Positions 28,016 to 40,730 are shown, numbered from the stretch's first letter. The stretch: 64,000 nt of DNA from Enchytraeus crypticus (GCA_905160935.1 CAJHZI010000310.1:1-64000), one strand, 5' to 3'. Numbers and translations: made by a program. The notes: generated by a model not told the origin, from the letters alone.

Positions 28016-29247
28016 CCTTGTTGTGTCCGGGCAGTGAAGAATAGATCAGCCGTAAATAAAGTTAGTAGTAAAAGGCGAATAAATAAGGAATGAAGTAGGC
28101 AATGGGAAATCACCTCAAAATACATTTCTTCCAAGCTATAATCCGCATAAAGCTGAGTTTAAAGTTGAAGTTTAATAATTTTAATAATAATTTTAAAGCT
28201 GTGCTATATTTCAATTATTGTACTGCTTTTATATTCTTATTTTTTTTTTTTCTCTTTCTTTTCCTAATTTAATAAATCTTAACATCGAGTGCGGTATGGC
28301 TATTTTACACAGATTCTGTTTTAATACAGCCAACTGACAAATGACAGAAATTATTTACCATTTGCGATTCTACAAAATAGACAAATAAAAATATGGTTTC
28401 AGAGGTAGTTTCCCAATAACTATATCAGTTTATGCTTAGTCGCCTCTTATTTCACGTGTAGTTTAATTTCATAGCATACGAAAGAAACTCACCTGAAACT
28501 AATAGGAACATATTTTTAAAATAAAAATAATCTTTTTAATAACCATGGAAATAGCATTTAATCAAAGATAATGCAACATTATGTAGGGTATACCCATGCG
28601 AATGTAAACAGCTGTTAAAAGTTGTCAATAAGAAGAAAGAAGTTGTACGAGAAGTGAAATGAAGCTAATTTCATTAAGAAATCAGCTGATGTTACAAAAT
28701 GTTAGATAAGTTAGAGTTTTATATATCTAAGATATTTTCAAGAAACTAATAACTGACAGTTTTGATACTCCAAAAATTCTCGCCATAAAGGTTAATTGGT
28801 GCTTTGTATTGACCTCTTGATATGAAAATATTTGTTTAAGGGTTAACCCTCATATTATCATTTTAATTAATCTTTATCTAAGACAACCACTCAATGTCGA
28901 TCTGTTTACCTCTTTCAAACTTCAAAGTCCGTGTAAAAATCGTTGAGTAAATAGAAAAGTACGCGAGGTTTATCGATCTATTGCTAGCTTATTAATACTC
29001 GAGCTTTGGGTGATTTCTGGGTGTAACTTGCACCTGATATGAGCGTGTAACAGCGCACTGTATACATTCTGTATGCTTAGATACTACGTATAATGAAAAG
29101 TTTTTTTCATTTCTCTCTCATAACTCTCTCATGACATCTACACACATTATATAACACACAAGCCAGTTTATGTTAAGCTAATAACAATATCATCATTGAA
29201 CATTTATCATATCATTACTGTTAATTTTAATTTTAATTCATTTGAAA
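28016..29247. other. No recognised feature
   Basis: AT-rich intergenic DNA with T-runs near 28240. No exon, repeat family or RNA gene was recognised. Confidence 0.4.
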
Positions 29248-29380
29248 GAAGCTGGTAAAGCTAAGGTTAACGTCAGTTTCCTCACTCGAAAGCGATGTCA
29301 GTGACGGGCGAGCCCAGGATTTGAACCCGCATCCACTGATCCGCGGTCGAGTATCTTACCGACTTCGCCACTGGCTCCAG
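29248..29380 (-). mobile_element. TF1 SINE abutting LINE-B
   Basis: Complete reverse copy. Its head (GACTTCGCCACTGGCTCCAG) ends where the LINE-B coding remnant begins, consistent with insertion into it. Confidence 0.88.
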
Positions 29381-29382
29381 CC

Positions 29383-29619
29383 AGTTGAATGTTGAGAGGG
29401 TCGGGGATATGTTGGTTCAGTCGAGATTGAGATGGTATGAGCATATGTGAGAAAATCTGGATGCTAAGCTAGAGAGAGGTAGACCACAATTGACGTGGGA
29501 TGCGGCAATTAAGAAGGACATGAAAAATAGGGGATTTACTGATGATTTGATGTGGGACAGGGAGGACTGGAGAATGCCTATTCGTATCCCGACCCTGGTT
29601 AAACAGGCATTTAAGGAAA

Positions 29620-29651
<32 letters not shown>

Positions 29652-29675
29652 CGATGATGATGATTAGGATAGACT
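29383..29675 (+). mobile_element. LINE-B 3' end with (GAT)n tail
   Basis: The frame reads LNVERVGDMLVQSRLRWYEHM, then KLERGRPQLTWDAAIKKDMK, TDDLMWDREDWR and IPTLVK, ending in (GAT)n: the C-terminus of a LINE reverse-transcriptase protein with a microsatellite tail. It carries stops. Confidence 0.78.
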
Positions 29676-30237
29676 TGACTAGTGTCTACTTGATGATGAT
29701 GATATGATGATGATGATGATATCATTTCTATGCAATTATCAAATCATCACTGCACGATGTATAGTGATATATAAAATTATGTAACTACACATAATAAATA
29801 ATGCAGCTACAGGTAGTAAATTACTAATAACTAAACACCTAAATCAATCTAAACTAACTTTATAGTTACAAATTAACTGCACACGTCGTCAGAATCACTG
29901 AAACAATCCAATTTGCCGATAAATCTCTGACACTAGCGTAACCATTACGACCAGGGATAGATTATTATTAGGATTTACTAGAGAGCTATTGGACAGGTCA
30001 ATGATAGAAATACAAGTGCAGAGTCCTTAGTGCGATACAGAAGTCATAGTAATCACTTAAGAACTTAAGAGAGATCTGTACCCAGGCCTATTGCTCAAGT
30101 GGCAGACTATTTACCCACTTGTCAAACACGAGTAAAGCATGCATAGAGCGTGATCGACGTGTGATAGACAAAACTATCTACACCACAAAATTACCTACAG
30201 ATATAGTATTATATATATACATATACAGTATATAGGT
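29676..30237. other. No recognised feature beyond residual GAT repeats
   Basis: Short GATGAT blocks to 29720, then AT-rich sequence with no recognised element. Confidence 0.4.
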
Positions 30238-30335
30238 GCACTGCCTACTGGCAGGTCCGTGGTATATAAAGCCTCCACTTATATTTATCTCCCGCCTTCA
30301 TCTTCCTGTGCGCATATGAGTGGATCTTTAAATCA
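30238..30335 (-). mobile_element. LINE-A 3'-end fragment
   Basis: GTGCACTGCCTACTGGCAGG then TCCGTGGTATATAAAGCCTC and ATGAGTGGATCTTTAAATCA. Confidence 0.75.
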
Positions 30336-30351
30336 TCACATATAATACATG

Positions 30352-30352
<1 letters not shown>

Positions 30353-30432
<80 letters not shown>
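30353..30432. repeat. (TA)n microsatellite
   Basis: About 75 bp of pure TA. Confidence 0.95.
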
Positions 30433-30434
<2 letters not shown>

Positions 30435-31117
30435 CTTATCTAATAAGTTCTCTTGACAGCATTTAATAAATTCTTTGTCGCGTTGCTTTAACAATGATTT
30501 CTTTAACCCATACAATAAGTCTAGTCTACCAGACAGCCTACTGTAAACTTCAGTAGCAACAAAATCAGACTGTGTAAATTTATATCTATCCGACTGAAAA
30601 CTAAACTACCAATATCTCGATTACTATGTTACACGATATTACACACTTACTACTACAGAATTACATAACTGTATATCAGTAGCAACAAAATCAAACAGTA
30701 ATAAGATCTCTCCGACGGGAAACTAAATTACCAATATCTCGATTACTTTATAGAATTACTCTATTACACCCATACTATTACATAACTACAGACTTCAGAC
30801 ACATTGCAGGTTACACGTACACTACACAGTGTATATCCAGGAATCCAATGATCTCACGGATTCACGCCTCCTACACACAGGAATCATCCAGGCTCGGACG
30901 CTGCAGGTGGAAGTGAAGGACTGTGGGTTGTGATAGAGGACATTACAAGGACGAGGATAGGGATTGAGGCTGGAAAAGAATAAATCCACATTCGCACGTA
31001 CACACTTGACGTTTTTCCAGTTTTTATCCACGCAAAGCCTTCATGCTACAGTGAGTTATACATCGAGAATCCAGAAAACAGAAATAATACAGTCATAAAT
31101 CATCTCTATCTTTCTCT
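30433..31117. other. No recognised feature
   Basis: A short internal duplication (agtagcaacaaaatca at 30550 and 30680, with the shared caatatctcgattact). A 69-codon minus-strand open frame at 30822-31031 is unsupported. Confidence 0.4.
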
Positions 31118-31231
<114 letters not shown>

Positions 31232-31677
31232 GTGCACTAATCCTCGCCATTCTTCTCTTCATAAATCTTATCCCAGTATAAATAAGTGAAGCAAAACTAT
31301 TCGATGAATAAAGAAATAAATCCATCAGTTTGATTTCCATGCGGCACATGCGAAGCTGTGAAACGTATTGGGAAGTAGAACAGATGTAAATAGAAAATCA
31401 AGGTTATGTTGTTATCAACCCAAAGCAATGAGCCAGTTCATTCACCTCTCAGCTCAGCAAGCAACCTGGATTATATGATTATATCTCACTAGTAGCCTCT
31501 CTGTATAGATATATATAGCTGCTGATGTAACAATAATCATAGATTATATGATTATATCTCAAAGTAGCCAATCTGTTTAGATATAACTATGGTACTGATA
31601 GATGTTGCTAAAAGAATTTGTAATCACACTATTGGAGAATTATTATAAGGTGAAAGGCTAATTATTATAAGGTATAA

Positions 31678-31745
31678 TAATAGTAATAATAATAATAAAG
31701 GTTTAAAGTCCGTTTCCTCATACAAGGATGATGTCAGGGACGTCA
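31678..31745 (-). mobile_element. ATT-tailed hairpin repeat
   Basis: (AAT)n then AAAGGTTTAAAGTCCGTTTC, CTCATACAAGGATGATGTCA and GGGACGTC. A second partial hairpin copy follows (GGATGATGTCAGTGACGT). Confidence 0.8.
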
Positions 31746-31754
31746 AAGGATGAT

Positions 31755-31955
31755 GTCAGTGACGTATAAGGTGAATTAGTATAAGATGAAAGGCTAATTG
31801 GTATAATGTGAATTAGTATAAGGTATAGGGTGAATTGGTGTAAGGCATAAGGTTAATTAGTATAAGGTATAAGTTGAATAAGTATACGGTATAAAGTGAA
31901 TTAGTATAGTGTATAAGGAGAATTAGTATAAGGTATACGGTGAATTATTATAACA
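31755..31955. repeat. 22-bp AT-rich minisatellite, about 9 units
   Basis: Unit GAATTAGTATAAGGTATAAG plus GT, with diverged copies. Related units start at 31630, before the ATT-tailed element. Confidence 0.8.
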
Positions 31956-32094
31956 TAAAGGTAAAATGTTTATACAGAAAATAATTAATTATCTACAAAT
32001 ATTTTTACAAGATTATAAAATAGTGAATACAGTCAAAGCGACTAATCGTACACTACACGACGAGTAGTAAGAGACAATTTCACAGAAGCTGAAG

Positions 32095-32295
32095 AAGGCA
32101 ACGGAAAGCTATCTCATGCTCAAGTCAATTTTATCACTAACTAAAGGTCTGACTGTAAAGAAAGCAACAGACAGCTTTTGTGATGAAATCCACAGGTAGT
32201 CCAATGCAGTGATCTTACTAAGAGGAAGACTGAGTGCAGCAGGAATTTACACAATGGACCTGCCATCCAGCGCAAGACAGAGAGAGAGAGCGAGA
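32095..32295 (+). mobile_element. GA-tailed short repeat (S-GA), diverged
   Basis: GAAGAAGGCAACGGAAAGCT upstream and ATGGACCTGCCATCCAGCGC then AGAGAGAGAG at the end. The second hairpin arm is degraded. Confidence 0.55.
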
Positions 32296-32435
32296 TTCAC
32301 TGGAATCATAAATTTGACAGATTGTCTATATGATAGAAATCTCTTCACAACTCTACGTTTAATAAATGCTTCAGGAAGCAAGCAATAAATCAATCAATCA
32401 ATCAATCATAACCAATCAGACGTCCCTAACATTGC

Positions 32436-32480
32436 CCTATGGCGAGGAATCGGACGTTAAATTCTTATTGATTGGTTGAA
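32436..32480 (+). mobile_element. GATT-tailed hairpin repeat, hairpin and tail only
   Basis: GACGTCCCTAACATTGCCCT, ATGGCGAGGAATCGGACGTT then a short GATT tail; (AATC)n sits just upstream at 32385-32410. Confidence 0.75.
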
Positions 32481-32604
32481 TGAGGAAGACATAGAAAAGT
32501 TATCAAACAATTAACGACAGAATGATGACTTCTACATCAGCCAGCTTTAGCGAGAGCTTCAGCTCCTGACAGCTGCGGTAGGTCGAATCCTGAATCCTAA
32601 CAAC

Positions 32605-32685
32605 AAATTCTAATTGCACCTGCTGATCAGAAATCAAACACTATAACCACTGAGCAACAAGAGCTATGCAATCACTACATCAGAG
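32605..32685 (-). mobile_element. tRNA-like sequence
   Basis: The minus strand has A-box TTGCTCAGTGG and a weak B-box GGTGCAATTAG. Probably an old tRNA-derived SINE head. Confidence 0.35.
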
Positions 32686-33194
32686 AGAGTGACGCCTCTC
32701 AACTGTTTTCATATTAATGTAAATCGCTCAGGGTGACCTTCAGTAAGATAGCAAACGTGCCGCTCAATCAATCAATCAATGTTGACTTAGCGAGAGCCTA
32801 TAAGCTAAGCCATTCTGTCAATTGCTAAGCAAAGAGATTTAAATATTGTCCTACTTCCTACCTGTATACTTCTGACAGCAATAATTTGAAGAAAGTCTTT
32901 ATCGAAAATTTTATTAAAGAGAAATTCCTCGTGTACTAGTTTCTAGCTCTAACTTTTTTCTATCCTAGTACCTTTCTCTTTCTCTCTTCTCTATCTCTCC
33001 CCTTCTCCTCCTATATATCTCTCTCCTCCTCTCAGCTCCTAAATCTCTCTCTCTCTTTCTCTCACCTCACTATTGCCTCGCTCTCCTGTAATCCAGGGAT
33101 TATGTACGTACAACAGTCTATTAACCATTTCAGCTTCAATCCACTCGCATTCTCTACATTTAACCTTGTCATAGCAACCACTGAGCTCTGAGAG

Positions 33195-33715
33195 CTACAC
33201 ATACAACCCATACACCTACCCATACATACACACACCTACCCATACACACACATACAACCCATACACCTACCCATACATACACACACCTACCCATACACAC
33301 ACATACAACCCACACACCTACCCATACATACACACACCTACCCATGCACACACACATACAAACCATACACCTTCCTATACACATACAACTACCCATATAC
33401 ACACACATACAACCCATGCACATACTCATATACACACACATACAACCCATACAACAACCCATATACACACATACACACAACCCATACAACTATCCATATA
33501 CATACACATACAACCCATACACATACCCATATACACACATACAACCAATACACCTACCCATACACACACACACACATACACCCATACACATACCCATACA
33601 CACACACATACAACCCATACACGTACACCTACCCATGCACAACCCATACACCTACCCATACACACACATATAACCCATACACAACTCGTACATATACATA
33701 CAACCCATACACCTA
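33195..33715. repeat. (CCCATACACAYAC)n minisatellite
   Basis: Mixed 10-14-bp units around ACCCATACAC, ACATACA and ACCTACCC. Open frames on both strands come from its biased composition. Confidence 0.92.
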
Positions 33716-33837
33716 ATCTCTCACAGAGAGGATCAACTAAGACTTCTCAACTCAGGTCAATGACCCAGAAGAAGTGCTAAAGATAACAGAAGCATGCAGG
33801 GAACCCTGGACAACACTCTCCTATACTGCGTCACTGA

Positions 33838-34026
33838 TCATTTATTTATTTTACACTGTTTTGATCTCGCTTTTTCTTTTGGTCTCAGTGTACTCAGTCG
33901 TCATCGTGTGGTGCTTTGGCGCCTGTTTGTGTAGAGTCTGCAAGAAATGTCCCTGACATTGCCTTATGGCGAGGAACTGGTCGCTAAATTCTTATTGATT
34001 AATTGACTGATTGATTGATTGATTAT
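33838..34026 (+). mobile_element. GATT-tailed hairpin repeat, long copy
   Basis: Body TGTACTCAGTCGTCATCGTG, TGGTGCTTTGGCGCCTG, TAGAGTCTGCAAG, then the hairpin and tail. Nearly the same body as at 56672. Confidence 0.82.
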
Positions 34027-34269
34027 TTACTTTCTTATCATCGAGAATCTCTTTTTATCGAAGTTAAGTTAACCGTTCAACGATAAGGTCAAAGGCATAA
34101 AAATGTTGTAACAGCTTCGATATTCTGTCCTGCACTTCAGTCTTCATATCACGTAATAGTCAAATCATCGAAATATTCAAACTTAAGATCACTCAAGGAG
34201 AATCTGTAGCCTAAGTCCAGTTTTTACTAGTTTATCAGTCTCATATTCAGGCTCTAAATAACAGATCAT

Positions 34270-34340
34270 ACAACACACACACACACACACACACACCCAC
34301 ACACGCACACACTCATAAACCCGCACACACACAAACCCTA
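34270..34340. repeat. (AC)n microsatellite
   Basis: About 70 bp of interrupted AC. Confidence 0.9.
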
Positions 34341-34611
34341 ACAGTAATATAAATAGCTACAACAAAAATTGAAGAATGCTATCTATTGATAAAAAGGTGC
34401 ATGCGTGGTAACCAGCATTTTACCCACACAAATAATAACAAACTAACTTGATCAGTAACTTCTGGTATACACTTAGGCCACAATCTGTTCTAACAGATAA
34501 CGTTACATGCGCGACCAACATTCCTTTATAACAGTGACTGATTAATTATGCCTTTCTAATTAATTGCAGAATTTAATATACACGTGGGTAAACATGGATT
34601 GTTTTCTCAGG

Positions 34612-34825
34612 GAATGACGCCCCTGCCCAGTAAATGTCAGTCGAAGCTGAGGAAGGCATAGGGGGCTTACGTCGTCAAAAGCAGAATCCCCAAGAATAAT
34701 GGTATATCAAAAGTGAATGCAAGATTATTTGAAGATTCACTCGTATGTGGACGTGAAGAGGAAAACGGAAGATAGTGATGAATAGAGGCGTTATATAAGA
34801 TGGACCTGCCAGTGTGTAGTGCACT

Positions 34826-34888
<63 letters not shown>

Positions 34889-34890
34889 AG
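34612..34890 (+). mobile_element. LINE-A-related repeat with (GA)n tail
   Basis: Starts TTTTCTCAGGGAATGACGCC, a block shared with 45268-45575, and ends ATGGACCTGCCAGTGTGTAG, TGCACTTAGAG and about 60 bp of GA. The inner part keeps the HSYVDV..KR remnant. Confidence 0.7.
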
Positions 34891-35094
34891 AGATAAGATA
34901 AATTAAATACTAAATATTCTTACTCATAAAACCATCTGCAGCACAATAATCTTTAACAATTGGTTACATATCATGAGAGCGAAGCAGGTCAAGAAACCAC
35001 ATTGACACCAATCAATCATAAAATAGCTGCGAGAAATGAATAAGTAAAAAGTAGAAATACTAAAAGGTTAACATTTCAATCATCAATGGTGACA

Positions 35095-35370
35095 TCTCTC
35101 ACTTCAGCATGACGTGTTTATACTGCTTGGCTGTTAGAGTCACAGTCCATTTTTCTAGTCTAGTGAATATTCCATTGACGTCCCTGACATTGCCTTATGA
35201 CGAGGAACCGGACGTTAAATTCTTATTGATTGATTTATTGATTGATTCCATTTTCCCAGTGCATTAAGATTTGACTCTCAATCAGCTCGATAGGGTATTG
35301 ATCCCAGGATCTCAGTCATTTAGAATTCATGACGTTACCTGACGCTCTCCACACTGAGCTATTATTATTT
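35095..35370 (-). mobile_element. Diverged TF2-like SINE split by a GATT-tailed insertion
   Basis: Minus strand: TAATAGCTCAGTGTGGAGAG, AACGTCATGAATTCTAAATG, GGGATCAATACCC and a TF2-like right part. Interrupted at 35177-35244. Confidence 0.6.
35177..35244 (+). mobile_element. 68-bp GATT-tailed insertion with target-site duplication
   Basis: Only the hairpin (ACGTCC at 35178-35183, GGACGT at 35210-35215) and the GATT tail, flanked by the direct repeat ATTCCATT at 35169-35176 and 35245-35252. Confidence 0.88.
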
Positions 35371-35390
35371 ATTATTATTTTATTTATTAG

Positions 35391-35625
35391 AATGTCTCAG
35401 TAGCGTAGTGGTAACGTCATGAAGTTTTAAATGACATATCATGAGGTGAATTGAACCCGCGTGGGTTCGAATCCCAGCCGCGCTGATCTTAGAGTAAAAT
35501 CTCGGACATTCACTGGACTGGTTATATGGCTAATGGACTAAATTGTGCCTAACGGTTTAAACATGTGGTATTAAGCGATAGATATCAACATGGTTGATAA
35601 TTTCACTTTAATGCGTGTTTATATG
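35391..35625 (+). mobile_element. TF2 SINE
   Basis: Full length. Consensus A-box TAGCGTAGTGG and B-box GGTTCGAATCC. Confidence 0.9.
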
Positions 35626-36324
35626 TTCATTTTACTATTGAAACAACTAAACTTACTAAAGTCGATACGCTGAGTCGATACTCTACGGCTCTGCCCATAT
35701 ACACTCATGTTCTATAGCGTTATGTGCAACCTCGCACAGCAATTAGAGTCCACGACAACATTTAGCACACTGATCCTCCAATACACCGTTCAGTATTAAC
35801 AGTCATCCATAATGTGATCTAGCGCTTATAATACATCAATCCTAATAGACCTTCATAACGAAACTGATAGATTATCCGTGATGTGATCTAGACTTACGAA
35901 ACATCAATCCTTATAGTCCTCTACAACGATACTGATTGATTATCCATGATGTGATCTAGAACTTACGAAACATCAATCCTTATAGTCTTCTACAACGATA
36001 CTGATTGATCAGTATGAGTATGTGCCATGGATTGACAGAACAAATGAGAAAAACCAAGATTAATCCACATGCATTAAAGGGAAATTACACGAAATATACA
36101 CATAGGCCTATTAGTTATTAATTACTATATCGCAACAAAGCGTACAATAACATAAAACTCACTACAACCATACAACTGATATTTTATGTTTCTCACAACA
36201 AAGCTTACTACAGAACGTGGCGCCCTATAATGTACAGTAGCGGGCCTACAATCACGTGACGCTATCACGTGACCTCAGTCAGTTCATCAGGCTAGACCAT
36301 AGACTCATATGCACTCCTATGAAG
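35626..36324. other. No recognised family; short local duplication
   Basis: Two near-identical units (gtgatctagacttacgaaac / gtgatctagaacttacgaaa, each followed by atcaatccttatag) around 35880-36005, and a weaker one before them. Confidence 0.5.
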
Positions 36325-36655
36325 CGGTTAAAGTGGGGAGGGGAACGCAAGGGGACTGCGTTCCCCTAGTTCTCATGTTTTTCCGACGTGCGTTCCCCTG
36401 ACAGGAGCTCAAATTAAGCTAAGCTAAGCTAAGGTTAACGTCAGTTTCCTAACACAAAAGCGATGTCAGTGACGGGAGAACCCACCATTTGAACCCCGCA
36501 CATACACTGATCCATGGTCGATTGTCTTACCGATTTCGCCACTGACTCCAGCCAAATTAGATACTATGACACCTGTATATACATTACGGGGGGGGTGAAA
36601 AGTTCTTACTGTTCCCCTAGCTTTCAATTTCCACGTTAACCACTGTTAACCACTA
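36325..36655. mobile_element. Inverted-repeat element, copy 1 (tentative)
   Basis: Left end GCGGTTAAAGTGGGGAGGGG; right end reads GTGGTTAACGTGG...AGGGGAAC on the minus strand. Contains the 11-bp perfect hairpin AGGGGAACGCA...TGCGTTCCCCT (36339-36367) and a TF1 SINE. Shares GATACTATGACACC and TTCCCCTAG blocks with 39179-39836. Confidence 0.35.
36424..36554 (-). mobile_element. TF1 SINE nested in the inverted-repeat element
   Basis: Complete reverse copy, diverged (TTTCCTAACACAAAAGCGAT), with B-box and A-box regions present. Confidence 0.82.
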
Positions 36656-37132
36656 TTCATCCTGTACGTCATGTCATAGAGTGAATGGTTTATGTTACAT
36701 ACGCTGCTATAAGAGTTTATAGCTTGACACGCCTTAATATAAACACAAGATCCAATCACGCCATAGGCTTTCTAATGTTTAATTAATAGAGTATATCATG
36801 CAATGATTCTCCTTTACATCAGTTACATACTTTAAAACAATCAGTAGCCTACATAATAAAATGCCTATAGGCTTAATAACAAACACTGCAAAACGAAAAC
36901 ACTAGCATACAGTAATATCGCTAAAATGACAAATCTGAGAGATTTAAAATAGTTCAGATTGCAGGATTTATAGGAAGAAGATTCTTTAAATTTTAAGATT
37001 CTCTTTTAAAACATCAGAAGAAGAATTTTTACTTTACTAACCCTAAACACTAACACGCACATAATTAAAATAAAATAATAAAAATAGCCGGCATATCGCC
37101 GGTTTGCAATGCTTGGTGCAGATTGACAGTTG
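36656..37132. other. No recognised feature
   Basis: AT-rich intergenic sequence with no recognised exon or element. Confidence 0.4.
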
Positions 37133-37393
37133 ATAAATGTATTAAGAAATAGGAAGAAAAGACGGATAGGACACATTCTAAGGGGGAATGTCTATTAAAA
37201 GAGGTCATAAAAGGTAGAATGGAAGGAAAAAGAAGCAGAGGCAGGTCGAGATTAGGTATGTTTGATGATTTAAAGACCCACTCATATGTGGAAATGAAGA
37301 GGAATATGGTAGACAGAGAAGAGTGGAGGCGTTATATACCATGGACCTGCCAGTAGGCAGTGCACAGAGATAGAGAGAGAGAGAGAGAGAGAA
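37133..37393 (+). mobile_element. LINE-A 3' end, best-preserved copy
   Basis: Reads RNRKKRRIGHILRGN, then a frame change to VIKGRMEGKRSRGRSRLGMF, DDLKTHSYVEMKRN, DREEWRRYIPWTCQ and a stop, followed by the hairpin CTGCC-AGTA-GGCAG and (GA)n. The GR.R...DDL...MKR...REEWR pattern is a common C-terminus of LINE reverse-transcriptase proteins. Confidence 0.8.
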
Positions 37394-38327
37394 GCGCAAA
37401 TTCGTCTAAGTTGTTTGCTGAAGATTAATGAGGTTCTATAGGAGGCCTGATGTTCAACATACATGTATGGGCGAGGTATTTCTAACCGTGTTAAAGATGG
37501 AAAAGCTAAGTTATGCGTCAGTTTCATTACCCGAAAGCGATATTGATGACGGGTGGGCCACAAGAAGAGATGTGTCTAACATTGCCAAACAGACATACAT
37601 AGACAGACTTCAAATATTAACTGAAAGCTGTTATTTGTTTACTAGAAACGCTAAACTTTGCATTATTCATTTATAAGAAAAAAAGTTTTATAATTATTAC
37701 CAGTTTCTGATCCAATTAATATCCAGACCGTAATAATAATAACAATTATTATTACGACCGTAAATTAATTAATACACTAGACCGTAGTTAAATCTTAATA
37801 AAACGAAGAAGATCGTTGTGCGACTCTGTTTTTAAACCTATTCTCTATGATATTATAGAACCGCACCACAAACCCATTAGAATTAAACGTGAAGAGAGAA
37901 AAGAGTTAAACCATGACGTATGTTGTAGTGTGTTTAACGTCAAGGTTCAGAAGCACAAGACTTTTCTTCAAGACGACTCGACACACTCGAACTACCGTCA
38001 CAAAGATTAATCTAACAGTAAGTTACTTAAGTTTACTTATAAACCATGACGTGATGAAGTGATGGCTAGTTAAACCAATTTCAGCCACAAATAAAAGGTT
38101 TTTAGTGAAAGACGATCCACATTCTGGAAGAAAATGACTGCCACGTCAAAAGCCAGAAACATTTGGCTACGAAATAGGGATACCTAGAAACTGTAACAGT
38201 AAGGATAAAACATAATAACATAGAATAACATAGCACTCAATATCTATCGAATGTAGCTTCACTTGTTTTCTAAAAACCGGCCTTATCCAAGCACTTCTAC
38301 GTGTTTCCACTTGCATGAGCATCAGGC
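37394..38327. other. No recognised gene
   Basis: A fragment at 37497-37555 resembles the TF1 3' block (GTCAGTTTCATTACCCGAAA). A 64-codon plus-strand open frame at 37816-38010 has no domain or splice support. Confidence 0.4.
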
Positions 38328-38612
<285 letters not shown>

Positions 38613-39178
38613 ATGACATTTGACTCGTTTCATTATAACTAGTCGCCGCTTACAACACGTGCAGTGATTGCTGATTCATATCAGACTACGACGAGGTCTA
38701 AGCCTAACCCATATATCGCGGATGAGAACGCGTAGGGAGCGTCCTGGAAATAGTATTCCTATCACACGGAGGCTGGAAGATTAATTTCATGGCATTTTTC
38801 CAACTTCCACATCGTCTGCGAATCCCTTCCACTTTCAGAGTCTCTCAGTCGATGCACGTAGCTTGTATATGGATTGGAAATAAGTTCAGGCTTCACATAG
38901 CGTTGTTAGTGGTTGAAGTCATCCCTATAACGATGGCGTCAATGGAAGTACGGGGCTGCAGTTAACAACTCTATACGATTCACTAGAATTCGAGATTTAA
39001 CATGAAATCAGTTTTCAAGTAGTTTCCGATGAAAAAAAATTTCAGATCAAACTTTTATTTTAGTATTTGTTGTGCAAATTAGAATAAACAATAAATTAGA
39101 ATAGATAAAAGAGAAGTGAATCAGCTTAGTCTTTCGCAGTTCATTTGTGTGAGTATGTGTACATATATTAATTGCAGA
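38613..39178. other. No recognised feature
   Basis: Higher-complexity sequence without a recognisable exon. Both strands were read. Confidence 0.4.
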
Positions 39179-39836
39179 CCGAGGTTAAAAAGAGGGGAAC
39201 GCAGGGGGAACTCAGATCTTATTTTTGTTCTAATTTTTCGTTCGTTCCCTGCTAGGGGCGATGCTTCAGCTGATTATAAACTTTTTTTAAATGTACATAG
39301 TGATAGCGCCCATCTACTTACCCCGCTTTTGCCTCCACTTGCCTATCACCCATAACTAACTAGAAGAAACGTTGCCGGTAGAAATTTCACACTTCCTACT
39401 AAACGAAAAAGTTTAAGTGACAAGAACTTTATTACCCGTATTATACTTGAAGATGCTAGAAATTATTAACTTTTAACTCAAATGCCTACCTGTTTATTTT
39501 TAAACTGCTGAAATTGTTTTCTACTACTGTTTAATAATGCTTAGATATCTATATGTGACTTTAGAACTCTTAAAGTAGTGTAAGTTTGCCTTGGTCAATA
39601 TTTTTTAATGTTATCGTACAATTTTCAATCTTGTATTTTTGATTTTGCGTTGAATTTCTGCCTGTATCTGATGCATTGCCATGTTATCTGTCATATTGTT
39701 ACAGTCTGCGGTTTGTCAGATCGATTATGGAAATAAAAGGAATAGATTATTATTAGATACTATTTGATATTAGATACTATGACACCCTTAAATACATTAT
39801 AGGGTTCCCCTAGTTATCATTCCCACTTAACCCACT
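39179..39836. mobile_element. Inverted-repeat element, copy 2 (tentative)
   Basis: Left end CGAGGTTAAAAAGAGGGGAA; right end on minus GTGGGTTAAGTGGGAATGAT, then AACTAGGGGAACCC. The interior carries an AATAAA at about 39732. Termini and the GATACTATGACACC block are shared with 36325-36655; the interiors differ. Confidence 0.35.
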
Positions 39837-40224
39837 GGTTGCTGAGAATAATTGTCCGCGGTGAGATCAGTCAACGGAAGTCCATGAATGTAAACAATTT
39901 GAAGTAAACTGGATGAAACCGGATCGCTGGCTTTTAAACTTAGCTAGAGCAATAAGCCAGGCTTCCTGTCATAATATACGTGGCTTATCAGAATGTTATC
40001 CTGCTCGAATATAACTGATAGGATGAAAACAAGAGCCAACAATACACGAATATAGTAAAAAAATTCTCAAGAGTGTATCACAAGATTTTACAATGGACGA
40101 ATCCTTTCAAATTAAATTATGTTCAGGACGCCCTGTAGAGACCTGTACCGAATAAAATATTCAACGTGTCCAAGATACGCTACAAAAAGATCGGCGATTA
40201 AGCCTCAGATACGTAGTTGATGGT

Positions 40225-40370
40225 CTGGCTGGAGCCAGTGGCGAAGTCGATAAGATGCTCGACCGCGGATCTATATGTGCGGGGTTCAAATCCTGGGCTC
40301 GTCCGTCACTGACAATGCTTTCGAGCGATGAAACTGACTTTAACCTTATCTTTTTAGCTTTTAGCTGTTC
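40225..40370 (+). mobile_element. TF1 SINE
   Basis: Complete. A-box TGGCGAAGTCGATAAG, B-box GGTTCAAATCC; one hairpin arm drifted (CTGACTTTAAC). Confidence 0.88.
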
Positions 40371-40513
40371 TTAAGTTGTCATATGGCACAACCCATAATA
40401 TTATTGCGGATGTTTTGGGTTAGAACAAGATGTGTGCTAGATGGGTTCCACTACTGTTGAGTTAATATTAATGAGATCTTAACGAAATATTTCCTTTAAT
40501 TACTGAGATCTTG

Positions 40514-40514
<1 letters not shown>

Positions 40515-40558
<44 letters not shown>

Positions 40559-40730
40559 GTGCACTGCCTACTGGTAGGTCCTTACTATCTGACGCCTCCA
40601 CTCATATGTATCTTCCGTTTTCCTCTTCATGTTTACATACGAGTGGATCTTTAACTCATATCATTCTTTGTGATATACCATTATACTTGGGGGATTCTGC
40701 TTATGCCGAGGTGGAGCCCCTTTGTCTTCC
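40515..40730 (-). mobile_element. LINE-A-related repeat with (CT)n tail
   Basis: CT run, TTAGTGCACTGCCTACTGGT, AGGTCC, then the ACGAGTGGATCTTTAA block and GGGGGATTCTGCTTATGCCG, shared with 45268-45575. Confidence 0.75.

Noticed and set aside
37816-38010. 64-codon plus-strand frame with mixed composition
   Set aside because: No domain, no splice or promoter support, and length within chance for AT-rich DNA.
39300-39475. Remnant reading like the end of a LINE or transposase (RRNVAGRNFTLPTKRKSLSD)
   Set aside because: Too short and isolated to assign a family; noted only as the interior of the tentative inverted-repeat element.
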